Shown: positions 1-8,002 of the stretch, piece after piece
Layout: every line of letters begins with the position of its first letter
Numbering within the stretch: the first letter of the stretch is position 1
Origin: Amycolatopsis nalaikhensis
Lineage (GTDB): Bacteria > Actinomycetota > Actinomycetes > Mycobacteriales > Pseudonocardiaceae
DNA length: 64,000 nucleotides
Reading direction: 5' to 3'
Assembly (NCBI RefSeq): GCF_030264295.1
Contig: NZ_CP127173.1
Span: 627,501-691,500, forward strand
Program-made: the position numbers and the translations under genes
The notes under the pieces: model-generated
Databases searched by the model: none
What the model was told of the DNA's origin: nothing
The model's input: the letters and a program-made list of their open reading frames with translations, nothing else

Positions 1-631
1 CGAACTGCAGCGAGCCCTCGGGCAGGATGCCGGAGGAGATGATCAGCTCGACCAGCCGCGCGGTCAGGTAGGCCGTCTGGCTCGCGGGCTTGACCAGGCT
101 CGGGACCCCGGCCAGGAACGCGGGCGCGAACTTCTCCAGCGGCCCCCACACCGGGAAGTTGAACGCGTTGATCTGCACCGCGACGCCCCGCAGCGGCGTC
201 GCGATGTGCTGGGCGACGAACGTGCCGCCGCGCGAGAGCGGCTCGACGTTGCCCTCGACGTAAACGGTGTCGTTCGGCAGTTCGCGCTTGCCCTTCGACG
301 CGTAACTGAACAGCACGCCGATGCCGCCGTCGATGTCGAACTTCGAGTCACCCAGGGTGGCGCCGGTGCGCGCCGACAGCGCGTACAGCTCCTCGCGGTG
401 CTCGCGCAGGTGCGAGGCCAGCGCCTTCAGCAGGGCCGCGCGCTGGTGGAAGGTCAGCTCGCGCAGCGCCGGGCCGCCGACCCGGCGGCCGTACGCCAGC
501 GCCCCCGCGAAGTCGACGCCCTTCGACGAGACCCGGGCGACCTCCTCGCCCGTGGCGGCGTCGTGCAGGGGGACGCCTTCGTCCGCCGCCGTGTGCCACT
601 CCCCGGAGACGTAGCTGCGCAGCAATGCCAT
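1..631 (-). CDS. paaZ: PaaZ, N-terminal aldehyde dehydrogenase part (runs off the left edge)
   Basis: About 210 N-terminal residues are visible, starting [12 protein letters not shown] from an ATG at 631. The segment contains the PaaZ-typical stretches [18 protein letters not shown] and [19 protein letters not shown], the substrate/NAD-binding half of an aldehyde dehydrogenase domain. In this family the ALDH domain oxidises the semialdehyde made when the C-terminal MaoC-like hydratase opens oxepin-CoA, completing ring cleavage in aerobic phenylacetate degradation. The catalytic Cys/Glu and the hydratase domain lie beyond the window. It is divergent from paaI-paaK-paaR, with two operator-like dyads between, so control by the neighbouring TetR is likely. 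Confidence 0.9.
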   Translation of the reverse strand, partial: MALLRSYVSGEWHTAADEGVPLHDAATGEEVARVSSKGVDFAGALAYGRRVGGPALRELTFHQRAALLKALASHLREHREELYALSARTGATLGDSKFDIDGGIGVLFSYASKGKRELPNDTVYVEGNVEPLSRGGTFVAQHIATPLRGVAVQINAFNFPVWGPLEKFAPAFLAGVPSLVKPASQTAYLTARLVELIISSGILPEGSLQF

Positions 632-652
632 CTGGTCCGACCTCTCCCGCCG

Positions 653-783
653 AATTACCTACCGGACGTTCAGTAATTGCTACTGTAGCCGCTGACCCCG
701 GAGATCGGAAGGGGTGGTGCTTGACACGGCCCCGAGCACTGCCTTTACTGAGCGACACCCCGCAGTGACCGTCCATTCGGTCA
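653..783. promoter_or_regulatory. Two PaaR-type operator dyads between paaZ and paaI
   Basis: At 766-783 the arms TGACCG and CGGTCA flank six bases, and the surrounding AGT...AGT extends the dyad. A weaker version lies at about 658-675 (TACCG-N6-CAGTA), nested in AATTAC/GTAATT arms (653-678). Both fit the ACCG-N6-CGGT pattern recalled for actinobacterial PaaR TetR repressors. The stronger box lies 17 bases before the paaI start, the weaker one 22 bases from the paaZ start. Which promoter each controls is inference. Confidence 0.6.
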
Positions 784-800
784 GTCTGGAAAGCGAGCAC

Positions 801-1214
801 ATGACCAACGCCGCGCACACCATGTTCGCCGCCGACGAGGCGTCGCGCGCGCTGGGCATCGAACTCGTCGAAGCGGGTGACGGCCGGGCCGTGGCGACCA
901 TGACGATCACGCGCGCGATGGTCAACGGGCACGACATCGCGCACGGCGGCTACCTCTTCCTCCTCGCCGACACGGCGTTCGCGTGCGCCTGCAACACCCA
1001 CGGCCCGGTGACGGTCGCCGCGGGCGCCGAGATCTCCTTCGTCGCGGCCGGCCGGCTCGGCGACCACCTCGTCGCGACGGCCACCGAGCGCACGCGCTAC
1101 GGCCGCAACGGCATCTACGACGTCACCGTGCACCGGGAGACCCCCGGCGGGCCCGAGGTCGTCGCCGAATTCCGCGGCCGCAGCCGCACCATCTCCTCCG
1201 CGAAACGGGACTGA
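801..1214 (+). CDS. paaI: PaaI, hotdog-fold phenylacetyl-CoA thioesterase
   Basis: A 137-residue single-domain hotdog thioesterase. The conserved stretch VNGHDIAHGGYLFLLADTAFA holds the HGG..F..AD active-site loop typical of PaaI. The family hydrolyses ring-hydroxylated phenylacetyl-CoA esters, relieving CoA sequestration during phenylacetate breakdown. The ATG at 801 is preferred over an upstream in-frame start near 714, because the operator dyad lies upstream of 801 and homology begins near MTNAAHTMFAADEASRALG. The next gene, paaK, follows after two bases, so the pair is co-transcribed and probably co-translated. Confidence 0.9.
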   Translation: MTNAAHTMFAADEASRALGIELVEAGDGRAVATMTITRAMVNGHDIAHGGYLFLLADTAFACACNTHGPVTVAAGAEISFVAAGRLGDHLVATATERTRYGRNGIYDVTVHRETPGGPEVVAEFRGRSRTISSAKRD

Positions 1215-1216
1215 CC

Positions 1217-2494
1217 ATGATCGAGGCGAACATCGGCGCGGACGAGCTGGCCGCCCTCCAGCTGGAACGTCTGCGGTGGACGCTGCGGCACGCCTACACC
1301 AACGTGCCCGCCTACACGCGGAAGTTCGACGAGGCCGGTGTCCACCCCGACGACTGCAAGGAGCTCGCCGACCTGGCGAAGTTCCCGTTCACGACGAAGC
1401 AGGACCTGCGGGAGAACTACCCGTTCGGGATGTTCGCCGTGCCGCAGGAGCAGGTGCGGCGCATCCACGCCTCCAGCGGCACCACCGGCAAGGCCACCGT
1501 CGTCGGCTACACCGAGCAGGACATCGACACGTGGGCGACGGTGATGGCCCGGTCGATCCACGCCGCGGGCGGGCGGCCGGGCCACAAGGTGCACGTCGCG
1601 TACGGCTACGGCCTGTTCACCGGCGGGCTCGGCGCGCACTACGGCGCCGAGAAGCTGGGGTGCACGGTGATCCCGGCGTCGGGCGGGATGACCGCGCGGC
1701 AGGTCCAGCTGATCACCGACTTCAAGCCCGAGATCATCATGGTCACGCCGTCGTACATGCTGACGCTGCTCGACGAGTTCGAACGCCAGGGCGTCGACCC
1801 GCGTTCGTCGTCACTGAAGGTCGGCATCTTCGGTGCCGAGCCGTGGACCGAGCAGATGCGCGCCGAGATCGAGGAGCGGTTCGCGCTCGACGCCGTCGAC
1901 ATCTACGGGCTGTCCGAGGTGATGGGCCCGGGCGTCGCGCAGGAGTGCGTCGAGACGAAGGACGGCCTGCACATCTGGGAGGACCACTTCTACCCCGAGG
2001 TGATCGACCCCTACGACGAGAACGTCCTGGCCGGCGGCGAGACCGGCGAGCTGGTGTTCACGTCGCTGACCAAGCAGGCGCTGCCGATCATCCGCTACCG
2101 CACCCGCGACCTGACGGCGTTGCACCCCGGCACCGCCCGCCCGGCGTTCCGGCGGATGGACAAGGTCACCGGGCGCACGGACGACCTCATCATCCTGCGC
2201 GGGGTCAACGTCTTCCCGACGCAGATCGAGGAGATCGTGCTGCGGACGGCCGGGCTGAGCCCGCACTTCCAGCTCGTCCGGTCCACGCGCGGGCGGCTCG
2301 ACCACCTGACGGTGCGGGTCGAGGCGCGCCAGGACGCGTCCGCGGACGACCGGTCGCGGGCGGCGTCGGAGCTGGTCACCGGGGTGAAGGACGGCGTCGG
2401 CGTGACGGTCTCGGTGGACGTCGTCGACCCGGACACGCTGGAGCGGTCGATGGGCAAGATGCGGCGCATCGTCGACCAGCGGGAAAAGGCGTGA
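1217..2494 (+). CDS. paaK: Phenylacetate-CoA ligase PaaK
   Basis: A 425-residue cytoplasmic acyl-adenylate-forming enzyme that activates phenylacetate to phenylacetyl-CoA with ATP, the entry step of the pathway. The ATP-binding motif SSGTTGKATVVGYT lies near residues 90-103. Downstream come DIYGLSEVMGPGVAQEC, IIRYRTRDL and the hinge RTDDLIILRGVNVFPTQIEE, all characteristic of PaaK rather than other ANL enzymes. Length is normal. Its stop codon overlaps the GTG start of paaR by four bases (GTGA), so the regulator is made from the same message. Confidence 0.95.
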   Translation: MIEANIGADELAALQLERLRWTLRHAYTNVPAYTRKFDEAGVHPDDCKELADLAKFPFTTKQDLRENYPFGMFAVPQEQVRRIHASSGTTGKATVVGYTEQDIDTWATVMARSIHAAGGRPGHKVHVAYGYGLFTGGLGAHYGAEKLGCTVIPASGGMTARQVQLITDFKPEIIMVTPSYMLTLLDEFERQGVDPRSSSLKVGIFGAEPWTEQMRAEIEERFALDAVDIYGLSEVMGPGVAQECVETKDGLHIWEDHFYPEVIDPYDENVLAGGETGELVFTSLTKQALPIIRYRTRDLTALHPGTARPAFRRMDKVTGRTDDLIILRGVNVFPTQIEEIVLRTAGLSPHFQLVRSTRGRLDHLTVRVEARQDASADDRSRAASELVTGVKDGVGVTVSVDVVDPDTLERSMGKMRRIVDQREKA

Positions 2495-3084
2495 CGACGC
2501 CCCGCCGCGGGCGGCCTGGCTACGACCTCGAATCGCTGCTGCAGGTGGCGGTGAAGCTGTTCAACGAGCGCGGCTACGACGGCACGAGCATGGAGGACCT
2601 CTCCCGCAAGCTCGGCATCACGAAGTCGGCGATCTACCACCACGTGCCCAGCAAGGAGGAACTGCTGCGGCTGGCCGTGGACCGGGCGCTGGACGGGCTG
2701 TTCGAGGTGGCGGAGTCGACGGACCGGCTCGACGGGCGCGCGATCGACCGGCTGGAGCACCTGGTGCGCGGCAGCGTGCTGGTGCTCGCCGACCGGCTGC
2801 CGTTCGTGACGCTGCTGCTGCGCGTGCGCGGCAACACGAAGGTGGAGCGGGCGGCGCTGGCCCGGCGGCGCGAGTTCGACCGGCTGGTGACCGACCTGGT
2901 GAAGCAGGCCGAAGCGGAGGGCGACCTCCGGCCGGACGTCGACCCCTCGGTGACGGCCCGCCTGATCTTCGGCATGGTCAACTCCCTGATCGAGTGGTAC
3001 AAGCCGCGCCGGGGCTCGGCGGCGACCGAAGTGGCCGACGCGGTGTGCAAAGTGGCCTTCGAAGGCTTGCGTACGACGTCGTGA
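2491..3084 (+). CDS. paaR: TetR-family repressor of the phenylacetate genes
   Basis: 197 residues from a GTG that overlaps the paaK stop. The N-terminal helix-turn-helix reads NERGYDGTSMEDLSRKLGITKSAIYHHVPSKEELL, a standard TetR DNA-binding domain with the YHH signature before the ligand domain. Terminal position in the paa operon and the paired dyads in the paaZ-paaI gap suggest it is PaaR, a repressor that senses phenylacetyl-CoA. That ligand is family knowledge, not visible here. The stop codon lies inside the left arm of a large palindrome. Confidence 0.85.
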   Translation: MTTPRRGRPGYDLESLLQVAVKLFNERGYDGTSMEDLSRKLGITKSAIYHHVPSKEELLRLAVDRALDGLFEVAESTDRLDGRAIDRLEHLVRGSVLVLADRLPFVTLLLRVRGNTKVERAALARRREFDRLVTDLVKQAEAEGDLRPDVDPSVTARLIFGMVNSLIEWYKPRRGSAATEVADAVCKVAFEGLRTTS

Positions 3085-3123
3085 GTGTTTAGGGCGGTTA
3101 GAACCGCCCTAAACACTCACGAC
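3078..3123. terminator. 46-bp perfect palindrome, bidirectional terminator candidate
   Basis: Two 22-base arms (3078-3099 and 3102-3123) match perfectly around a two-base centre. The outer ten bases are GTCGTGAGTG. The paaR stop codon sits in the left arm and the convergent gene ends at 3138, so a bidirectional terminator is plausible. An element with the same length, spacing and outer ten bases occurs at 9672-9717. Confidence 0.75.
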
Positions 3124-3137
3124 GGGGGTGCGGCGCG

Positions 3138-3449
3138 TTACTCGCTTGCGGGGCGCGGCGGGCGCTCCGCCTGCCACAGCAACGCTTCGCGCAGCTGCTC
3201 GATCAGGCGCTCGTCGTCCGCTTCGGACGGGTCGACGCCGAGCGGGATCCACTGCTCGGAGACCTTCTCGCCGTGGTCGTAGCCGGTGATCACGATGCCC
3301 GAGTAGGACACCGACGCGTCGTCCGCGCAGTCGCCGTCCGGAAGGGGTTCGTCCGCTTCGAAGACGTCGTCGAAGCTGACGTGGCGATGCTGCAGGCGGA
3401 CGCTCACCCAGCGTCCGGCCGGCCGGATCGGCGCGTCTTCTTCGCTCAT
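3138..3449 (-). CDS. Hypothetical acidic 103-residue protein
   Basis: I do not recognise a family. The protein (MSEEDAPIRPAGRWVSVRL...) is acidic and soluble, without signal peptide or membrane segment. It has a beta-rich middle (VSYSGIVITGYDHGEKVSEQW) and an amphipathic C-terminal helix (DERLIEQLREALLWQAE). It converges on paaR across the palindrome at 3078-3123. Its codon bias is normal for the window, which together with the clean convergent arrangement supports a real gene. Confidence 0.6.
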   Translation of the reverse strand: MSEEDAPIRPAGRWVSVRLQHRHVSFDDVFEADEPLPDGDCADDASVSYSGIVITGYDHGEKVSEQWIPLGVDPSEADDERLIEQLREALLWQAERPPRPASE

Positions 3450-3583
3450 CTGCTCCTGCCCCGGTCGTGGTCCCTGCCGTCACGTCGCGTCCGGGTCCCG
3501 GGAAGTTACCGGCGGGTTGTTCCGGTTGCGTAACGACAAAGGTTGGCGCGAAACACCCGTTGCCCGCCACCGGAGCCACTCTT

Positions 3584-3610
3584 TTGACGAGAGGTCAACT
3601 GCTTGTTGAC
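3584..3610. promoter_or_regulatory. Three TTGAC/GTCAA half-sites before a TetR gene
   Basis: TTGAC (3584), GTCAAC (3594-3599) and GTTGAC (3605-3610) form two overlapping inverted repeats, TTGAC-N5-GTCAA and GTCAAC-N5-GTTGAC. They end 30 bases before the TetR start at 3641. This is the usual layout of an autoregulatory operator. Binding by the adjacent TetR is inferred. Confidence 0.5.
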
Positions 3611-3640
3611 ACCATGCCGATCCCCCGCGAGGCTGAGCGC

Positions 3641-4312
3641 ATGACGAGTGGCACCCGGCCCCGGCGCCGCCGGCTCGAGCCCGCCGAGCGGCGCGCGGAG
3701 ATCCTCGCCGCCGCCCGGCACCTGTTCGGGGCGGGCAGCTACGCGTCGGTGTCCACTTCGGACATCGCGGCCGCCGCCGGCGTGGCGCGCCCGCTGATCA
3801 ACCACTACTTCGGCGGCAAGCGCGAGCTGTACCTGGAAGTGGTGCGGCAGATGATGATCGTGCCCGCCCCGGTCACCGAGGCGCTGCCGGACACCACGAT
3901 GGAGCAGCGGCTGGCCATCGGCGTCGAGCGGTGGATCGAGGTCGTCGACCGCAACCGCGACGCCTGGCTGACCGTGATCGGGCCGGAGTCGGCCGGGCGC
4001 GACCCGGAGATCGAGCGGATCATGCTGGAGGCCGACGAGATCGCCGCCGACCGCGTCCTCGAAGCCGCGCTGATGACCGGGGTCACCGAGGGCCGCGAGC
4101 AGCTGCGCGCGATGATCCGGTCGTTCGGCGGGATGCTGCGGGCGGCGTCGCGCGAGTGGCTGATCCGCGGCACGCTCGAACGCGCCGAGCTGCGCACCTT
4201 CCTCACCGATTCGATCCTCAACCTGCTGAAGCTCACCTACCCGGCGGTGCTTGCCGAGCGGCGCGGAAGCGCCGGGCGAACGCCGCCGGCGTCATCCCGG
4301 TCCAGCGCTTGA
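3641..4312 (+). CDS. TetR-family transcriptional regulator
   Basis: 223 residues. The N-terminal HTH (ERRAEILAAARHLFGAGSYASVSTSDIAAAAGVARPLINHYFGGKRELY) is clear. The C-terminal ligand domain is all-helical and gives no obvious ligand. The ATG at 3641 follows GAGG at the right distance; an in-frame ATG at 3614 is possible but overlaps the dyads. The last 80 bases overlap the convergent AraC-type gene, so the tail beyond about residue 200 may be unconstrained. No adjacent target gene is obvious, and autoregulation through 3584-3610 is the best guess. Confidence 0.8.
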   Translation: MTSGTRPRRRRLEPAERRAEILAAARHLFGAGSYASVSTSDIAAAAGVARPLINHYFGGKRELYLEVVRQMMIVPAPVTEALPDTTMEQRLAIGVERWIEVVDRNRDAWLTVIGPESAGRDPEIERIMLEADEIAADRVLEAALMTGVTEGREQLRAMIRSFGGMLRAASREWLIRGTLERAELRTFLTDSILNLLKLTYPAVLAERRGSAGRTPPASSRSSA

Positions 4313-5289
4313 ACGCGTAGATGAAGCTCGACGCCTCGGCGTACCCGAGCCGGTAGGCGACGTCCTCGACGGACAGCACGCCGGTGTCGAGCAGCTCCTC
4401 GGCCAGCGTCTGGCGGACCTCGTCGACCAGCGCGCGGTAGCTGGTGCCCGCTTCGGTCAGGCGACGCCGCAGCGTGCGCGCGCTGAGCGTCAGCTGGCGG
4501 GCGATCTCGTCCATGCCGGCGTCGACGCCGCCGAGCCGGACGAGCCGCTCCCGCACCTGCTGCGAAATGCCCGAACGCTGCCGCTTGCGCGCGACGAGCG
4601 CCTCGCACTGCGTGGCGCAGAGGGCGACGGTCTGTTCGTTGGCCTGCGGCAGCGGCCGGGTCAGCAGCGCCGAGTCGAGCGTCGCGCGGCAGGCGTCGGC
4701 GCCGAACCGCGGCGCCAGCCCGAACGCGGCCACGTAAGCGTCCACTGTGGACGAGTCGTGCCGGAAGCTCAGCTCGTCGAGCGCGATCTCCGGCAGCAGG
4801 TCGCGCATGACGGTGAAGATCGCGGCGAGGTCCCGCAGCACGAGGAACCGGGCGACGTCGGCGGGGACGCGGCTGTCGTCGAGACTCCAGGGTCAAGCGG
4901 TCGCCGTCGAGGCCGACGTGCGGGATGCAGAAGGCGAAGCTCAGGTCGAAGTAGCGCAGCGCGAACAGCATGGCGTCGCGCAGGGTCGGGCTGCTGATGC
5001 AGGCGAAGCCGAAGATCCCGAAGGTGGTGACGCGGTAGCGGCGCCCCAGCTCGAGCGCGGTGGCGTCCGAGCCGTCCAGCTCGGCCAGCGCCCGGACGAC
5101 GGCCAGCTCCTGGCGCGCGTCGACCTGCACCCCCGGGTCGGCGAGCAGGTCCGGCGACAGCGTCGTCGCGCCGAGCAGCTTCTCCGCGGCCAGGCCGCGC
5201 TCGGCGGCGAACCGCGTCATCAGCTCGATGCTCGCGGTGCCGCGCGGGAAGTCCCAGTCCCCGACGGCGGGCACGGCGAGCTCGGCCAT
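4233..5289 (-). pseudogene. AraC-family regulator with arabinose-binding-like N-domain, broken by a one-base frameshift
   Basis: Reading from the ATG at 5289 gives an N-terminal sensor domain (MAELAVPAVGDWDFPRGTAS...) like that of OruR/FtrA-type AraC regulators. It continues in frame until ...GDRLTLES near 4885. The remainder, DDSRVPADVARFLVLRDL..., continues in another frame to a complete AraC HTH pair ending at 4233 (LSARTLRRRLTEAGTSYRAL and VAYRLGYAEASSFIYAFKRW). The total length leaves one extra base, so one insertion near 4880-4886 explains the break. Both halves remain well conserved, which points to a recent mutation or a sequencing error. Confidence 0.8.
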
Positions 5290-5310
5290 GGCCGGAATTA
5301 TGGATCACGG

Positions 5311-5329
5311 CGATTCGGGCGTCGAATCG
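5311..5329. promoter_or_regulatory. Inverted repeat CGATTCG-N5-CGAATCG
   Basis: A perfect 7-bp inverted repeat lies in the divergent gap between the AraC-type gene (start 5289) and the glycosylase-like gene (start 5369). Position and symmetry suggest an operator shared by the two promoters. The binding protein is unknown. Confidence 0.45.
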
Positions 5330-5368
5330 AGGACCGGAACTGACCGGGTTCGTCGTTAGGGTGACGCC

Positions 5369-6463
5369 GTGGAGACCTTGAGCCGACGGGCCCTGAACCG
5401 GGCGACGCTGGAGCGCCAGCTGCTGCTGGGCCGCGCGAAGATGTCCGCCCTCGACGCCGTGGCGCACCTCGCGGGACTGCAGGCGCAGGCGCCGTTCCCG
5501 CCGTACTACGCGCTGTGGACGCGGCTGCACGGGTTCCAGCCGGCCGAGCTGGCGTCGCTGCTGGAGAACCGGCAGGTCGTGCGGATCGCGTTGATGCGCG
5601 GCACGGTCCACCTGGTGACGGCGGCGGACGCGCTCGCGTGGCGGCCGGTGGTCCAGGTGCTCTACGACCGCGACCTGAAGACGAACACCCAGCACGCGGG
5701 CGCGCTCGCCGGGCTCGACCACGACGTCGTCGTCAAGTCGGCGCGGGAGCTGCTGGCCGAGTCGCCGTTGTCGAGCACGAAGCTGGGCACCGAACTGGCT
5801 CAGCGCTGGGACGTCCCCGCGGCGTCCCTGACCCACCTCGCCCGGGCCCGCCTGCCGCTGGTCCAGGTGCCGCCGCGGGCGATCTGGGGCAAGGCGGGCC
5901 AGACGACCTACGCGTGCCTGGACGAGTGGGTGGGCGCTCCCCTGTCTCCGCCTTCGCCGTCTTCACTGATCGCGCGGTACCTGCGCGCGTTCGGCCCGGC
6001 CACGATGGCCGACGTCCAGGCGTGGGCGGGCATCACGCGCCTCGGCGAGGTGGCCGCGTCGATGGACCTGCGGCGCTACCGCGACCCGGACGGCCGCGAG
6101 CTGATCGACCTGCCGGAGCTGACGATCCCGGACGAGGACGTCCCGGCGCCGCCGCGGCTGCTCGGGCCGTTCGACCAGATGATCCTGTCGTACGCGGACC
6201 GGACGCGGGTGATCTCCGACGACTACCGCAGGCGGGTGATCACGCAGAACGGCCTGGTCAAGGGGACGTTGCTGGCGGGCGGGACGGTCCGCGGCTTCTG
6301 GGAGATCAAGACGTCGAAGAAGGCGGCGGTCGTGGAGCTGTCGCCGTTCGAGAAGCTGCCGAAGAAGGATCTGGCGGCATTGGAAAGCGCGGCGGGGCAG
6401 CTGATGAAGTGGGCCGAGCCGGGCGCGGAGACGCGGGAGGTGCGCGTCCACCCGCCCGAATGA
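5369..6463 (+). CDS. HTH_42 winged-helix protein, AlkZ-like DNA glycosylase
   Basis: 364 residues, the normal length for the HTH_42 (PF06224) family, starting at a GTG. The family includes AlkZ and AlkX (YcaQ), which remove bulky or crosslinked alkylated bases from DNA. The active-site loop AGLQAQAPFPPYYALWTRL carries Q38-A-Q40, the QxQ form seen in AlkZ-type enzymes. IALMRGTVHLVTAADALAW and the C-terminal beta barrel (GTLLAGGTVRGFWEIK) also match. Repair activity is family knowledge; the substrate cannot be read from sequence. It is divergent from the AraC-type gene, with a shared inverted repeat between them. Confidence 0.8.
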   Translation: METLSRRALNRATLERQLLLGRAKMSALDAVAHLAGLQAQAPFPPYYALWTRLHGFQPAELASLLENRQVVRIALMRGTVHLVTAADALAWRPVVQVLYDRDLKTNTQHAGALAGLDHDVVVKSARELLAESPLSSTKLGTELAQRWDVPAASLTHLARARLPLVQVPPRAIWGKAGQTTYACLDEWVGAPLSPPSPSSLIARYLRAFGPATMADVQAWAGITRLGEVAASMDLRRYRDPDGRELIDLPELTIPDEDVPAPPRLLGPFDQMILSYADRTRVISDDYRRRVITQNGLVKGTLLAGGTVRGFWEIKTSKKAAVVELSPFEKLPKKDLAALESAAGQLMKWAEPGAETREVRVHPPE

Positions 6464-6538
6464 GGGTGGCCGGAATTCTCGATCGGGTGACCGTTCGTGT
6501 CCTGTTGTCACAGGGGCCCGGTGCGTAGCTTTTCCAGC

Positions 6539-8002
6539 ATGAGTAGTTCGGCGAAGGGGCCGTCGGTGCTGATCGTGGGCACCGGTTTCGGCGGCATCGG
6601 GACGGCGATCGAACTGAAACGCGCCGGGTTCACCGACTTCACGATCCTGGAGAGCGCCGATGCGGCCGGTGGGGTCTGGCGGGACAACACCTACCCCGGG
6701 GCCGCCTGCGACATCCCGTCGCCGCTCTACTCGTTCTCCTTCGAGCCGAACCCGCGGTGGCCGAAGCGGTTCTCGCACCAGCCGGACATCCTCGCCTACC
6801 TGCGCGGCGTCATCGGGAAGTACGGCCTCGAGCCGCACATCCGGTACCGCACCGAGGTCACCGGCGCCGCCTTCGACGAGGAGCGCGGCGTCTGGCGCGT
6901 CGAGACCCAAAGCGGCGAAACCTTCGAGGCCACCGTCTTCGTCCCGGCCGTCGGGCAGCTGTCCCGGCCGGTGCTGCCCGACATCCCCGGCCGCGAGACC
7001 TTCGCGGGCGACGCCTTCCACTCCGCGCGCTGGGACCACGACGTCGAGCTGGCCGGCAAGCGCGTCGCCGTCATCGGGACCGGGGCCAGCGCCGTCCAGT
7101 TCGTGCCCGAACTGCGCAAGCACGCCGAGCACGTCACGGTCTTCCAGCGCACGCCGCCCTACGTCATGGCGAAGTCCGACCCGGCCTACCGGCGGTGGCA
7201 GCACTGGCTGTTCGAGCACCTGCCGCCGACGCAGCTGCTCGGGCGGCTGCGGATCTTCCTGCTCGCCGAGTACGCCACGTACGCGATGACGAAGCACCCG
7301 CTGCTCGCGAAGATGTTCGAGCTGCGGACCGCGCAGCTGCGCCGCCGCCACATCAAGGACCCGCGGCTGCGCGCGAAGCTGACACCCGACTACCCGTTGG
7401 GCTGCAAGCGGATCCTCTTCACCAACGACTACCTGCCCGCGCTGGCACAGCCGGACGTCGACGTCGAGACTCGGCGGATCACCGAGATCACCCCGCGCGG
7501 CGTGCGGGTGGACGACGGGACCGAGATCGAGGCCGACGTCCTGGTCTACGGCACCGGGTTCGCCGCCACCGACTTCCTCGGCCGGATCAAGGTGCTCGGC
7601 CTCGGCGGCCGGTCGTTGCGGGACGCGTGGTCCGGCGGCGCGCGGGCCTACCTCGGCATCACCGTGCCCGGGTTCCCCAACATGTTCTGCGTCTACGGGC
7701 CCAACACGAACCTCGGCGCGGGGTCCATCATCTACATGATCGAACGGCAGGCGCGCTACATCCGCCAGGCCGTGGAGCAGCTCGCCCGCCCCGGTGTGTC
7801 CTATGTGGACGTGCGGCCGGAGGTCGAGCGGCGGTATGACGAAGAGGTGCAGAAGCGGCTGGGCCGGAGCGTGTGGAGTGCCTGCACGAGCTGGTACCGC
7901 CAGGCCGACGGCCGGGTGACGACCAACTGGCCGGGCCTGGTCACCGAGTACGACCGCCGGACCCGGCGGCTCGACGTCAGCGACTACCGGGTGGTGGCGT
8001 GA
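6539..8002 (+). CDS. FAD/NADPH flavoprotein monooxygenase (Baeyer-Villiger type)
   Basis: 487 residues. An N-terminal FAD Rossmann motif (GTGFGGIG) is followed by the Baeyer-Villiger fingerprint FAGDAFHSARW near residues 156-166, an NADPH Rossmann motif (VIGTGASAVQFVPEL), and VYGTGFAATDF before the C-terminal FAD contacts. Such enzymes insert oxygen next to ketones, often on steroids or cyclic ketones. The ATG at 6539 is preferred to an in-frame start at 6497, because the fold begins a few residues after MSSSAKG. The stop overlaps the ATG of the next gene (TGATG), so the two oxidoreductases are translationally coupled and probably act on one substrate. Confidence 0.85.
   Translation: MSSSAKGPSVLIVGTGFGGIGTAIELKRAGFTDFTILESADAAGGVWRDNTYPGAACDIPSPLYSFSFEPNPRWPKRFSHQPDILAYLRGVIGKYGLEPHIRYRTEVTGAAFDEERGVWRVETQSGETFEATVFVPAVGQLSRPVLPDIPGRETFAGDAFHSARWDHDVELAGKRVAVIGTGASAVQFVPELRKHAEHVTVFQRTPPYVMAKSDPAYRRWQHWLFEHLPPTQLLGRLRIFLLAEYATYAMTKHPLLAKMFELRTAQLRRRHIKDPRLRAKLTPDYPLGCKRILFTNDYLPALAQPDVDVETRRITEITPRGVRVDDGTEIEADVLVYGTGFAATDFLGRIKVLGLGGRSLRDAWSGGARAYLGITVPGFPNMFCVYGPNTNLGAGSIIYMIERQARYIRQAVEQLARPGVSYVDVRPEVERRYDEEVQKRLGRSVWSACTSWYRQADGRVTTNWPGLVTEYDRRTRRLDVSDYRVVA

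Noticed and set aside
6497..6538. Upstream start for the BVMO gene
   Set aside because: The added residues (MSCCHRGPVRSFSS) do not resemble the family N-terminus, and the FAD motif follows the ATG at 6539 at the normal distance.
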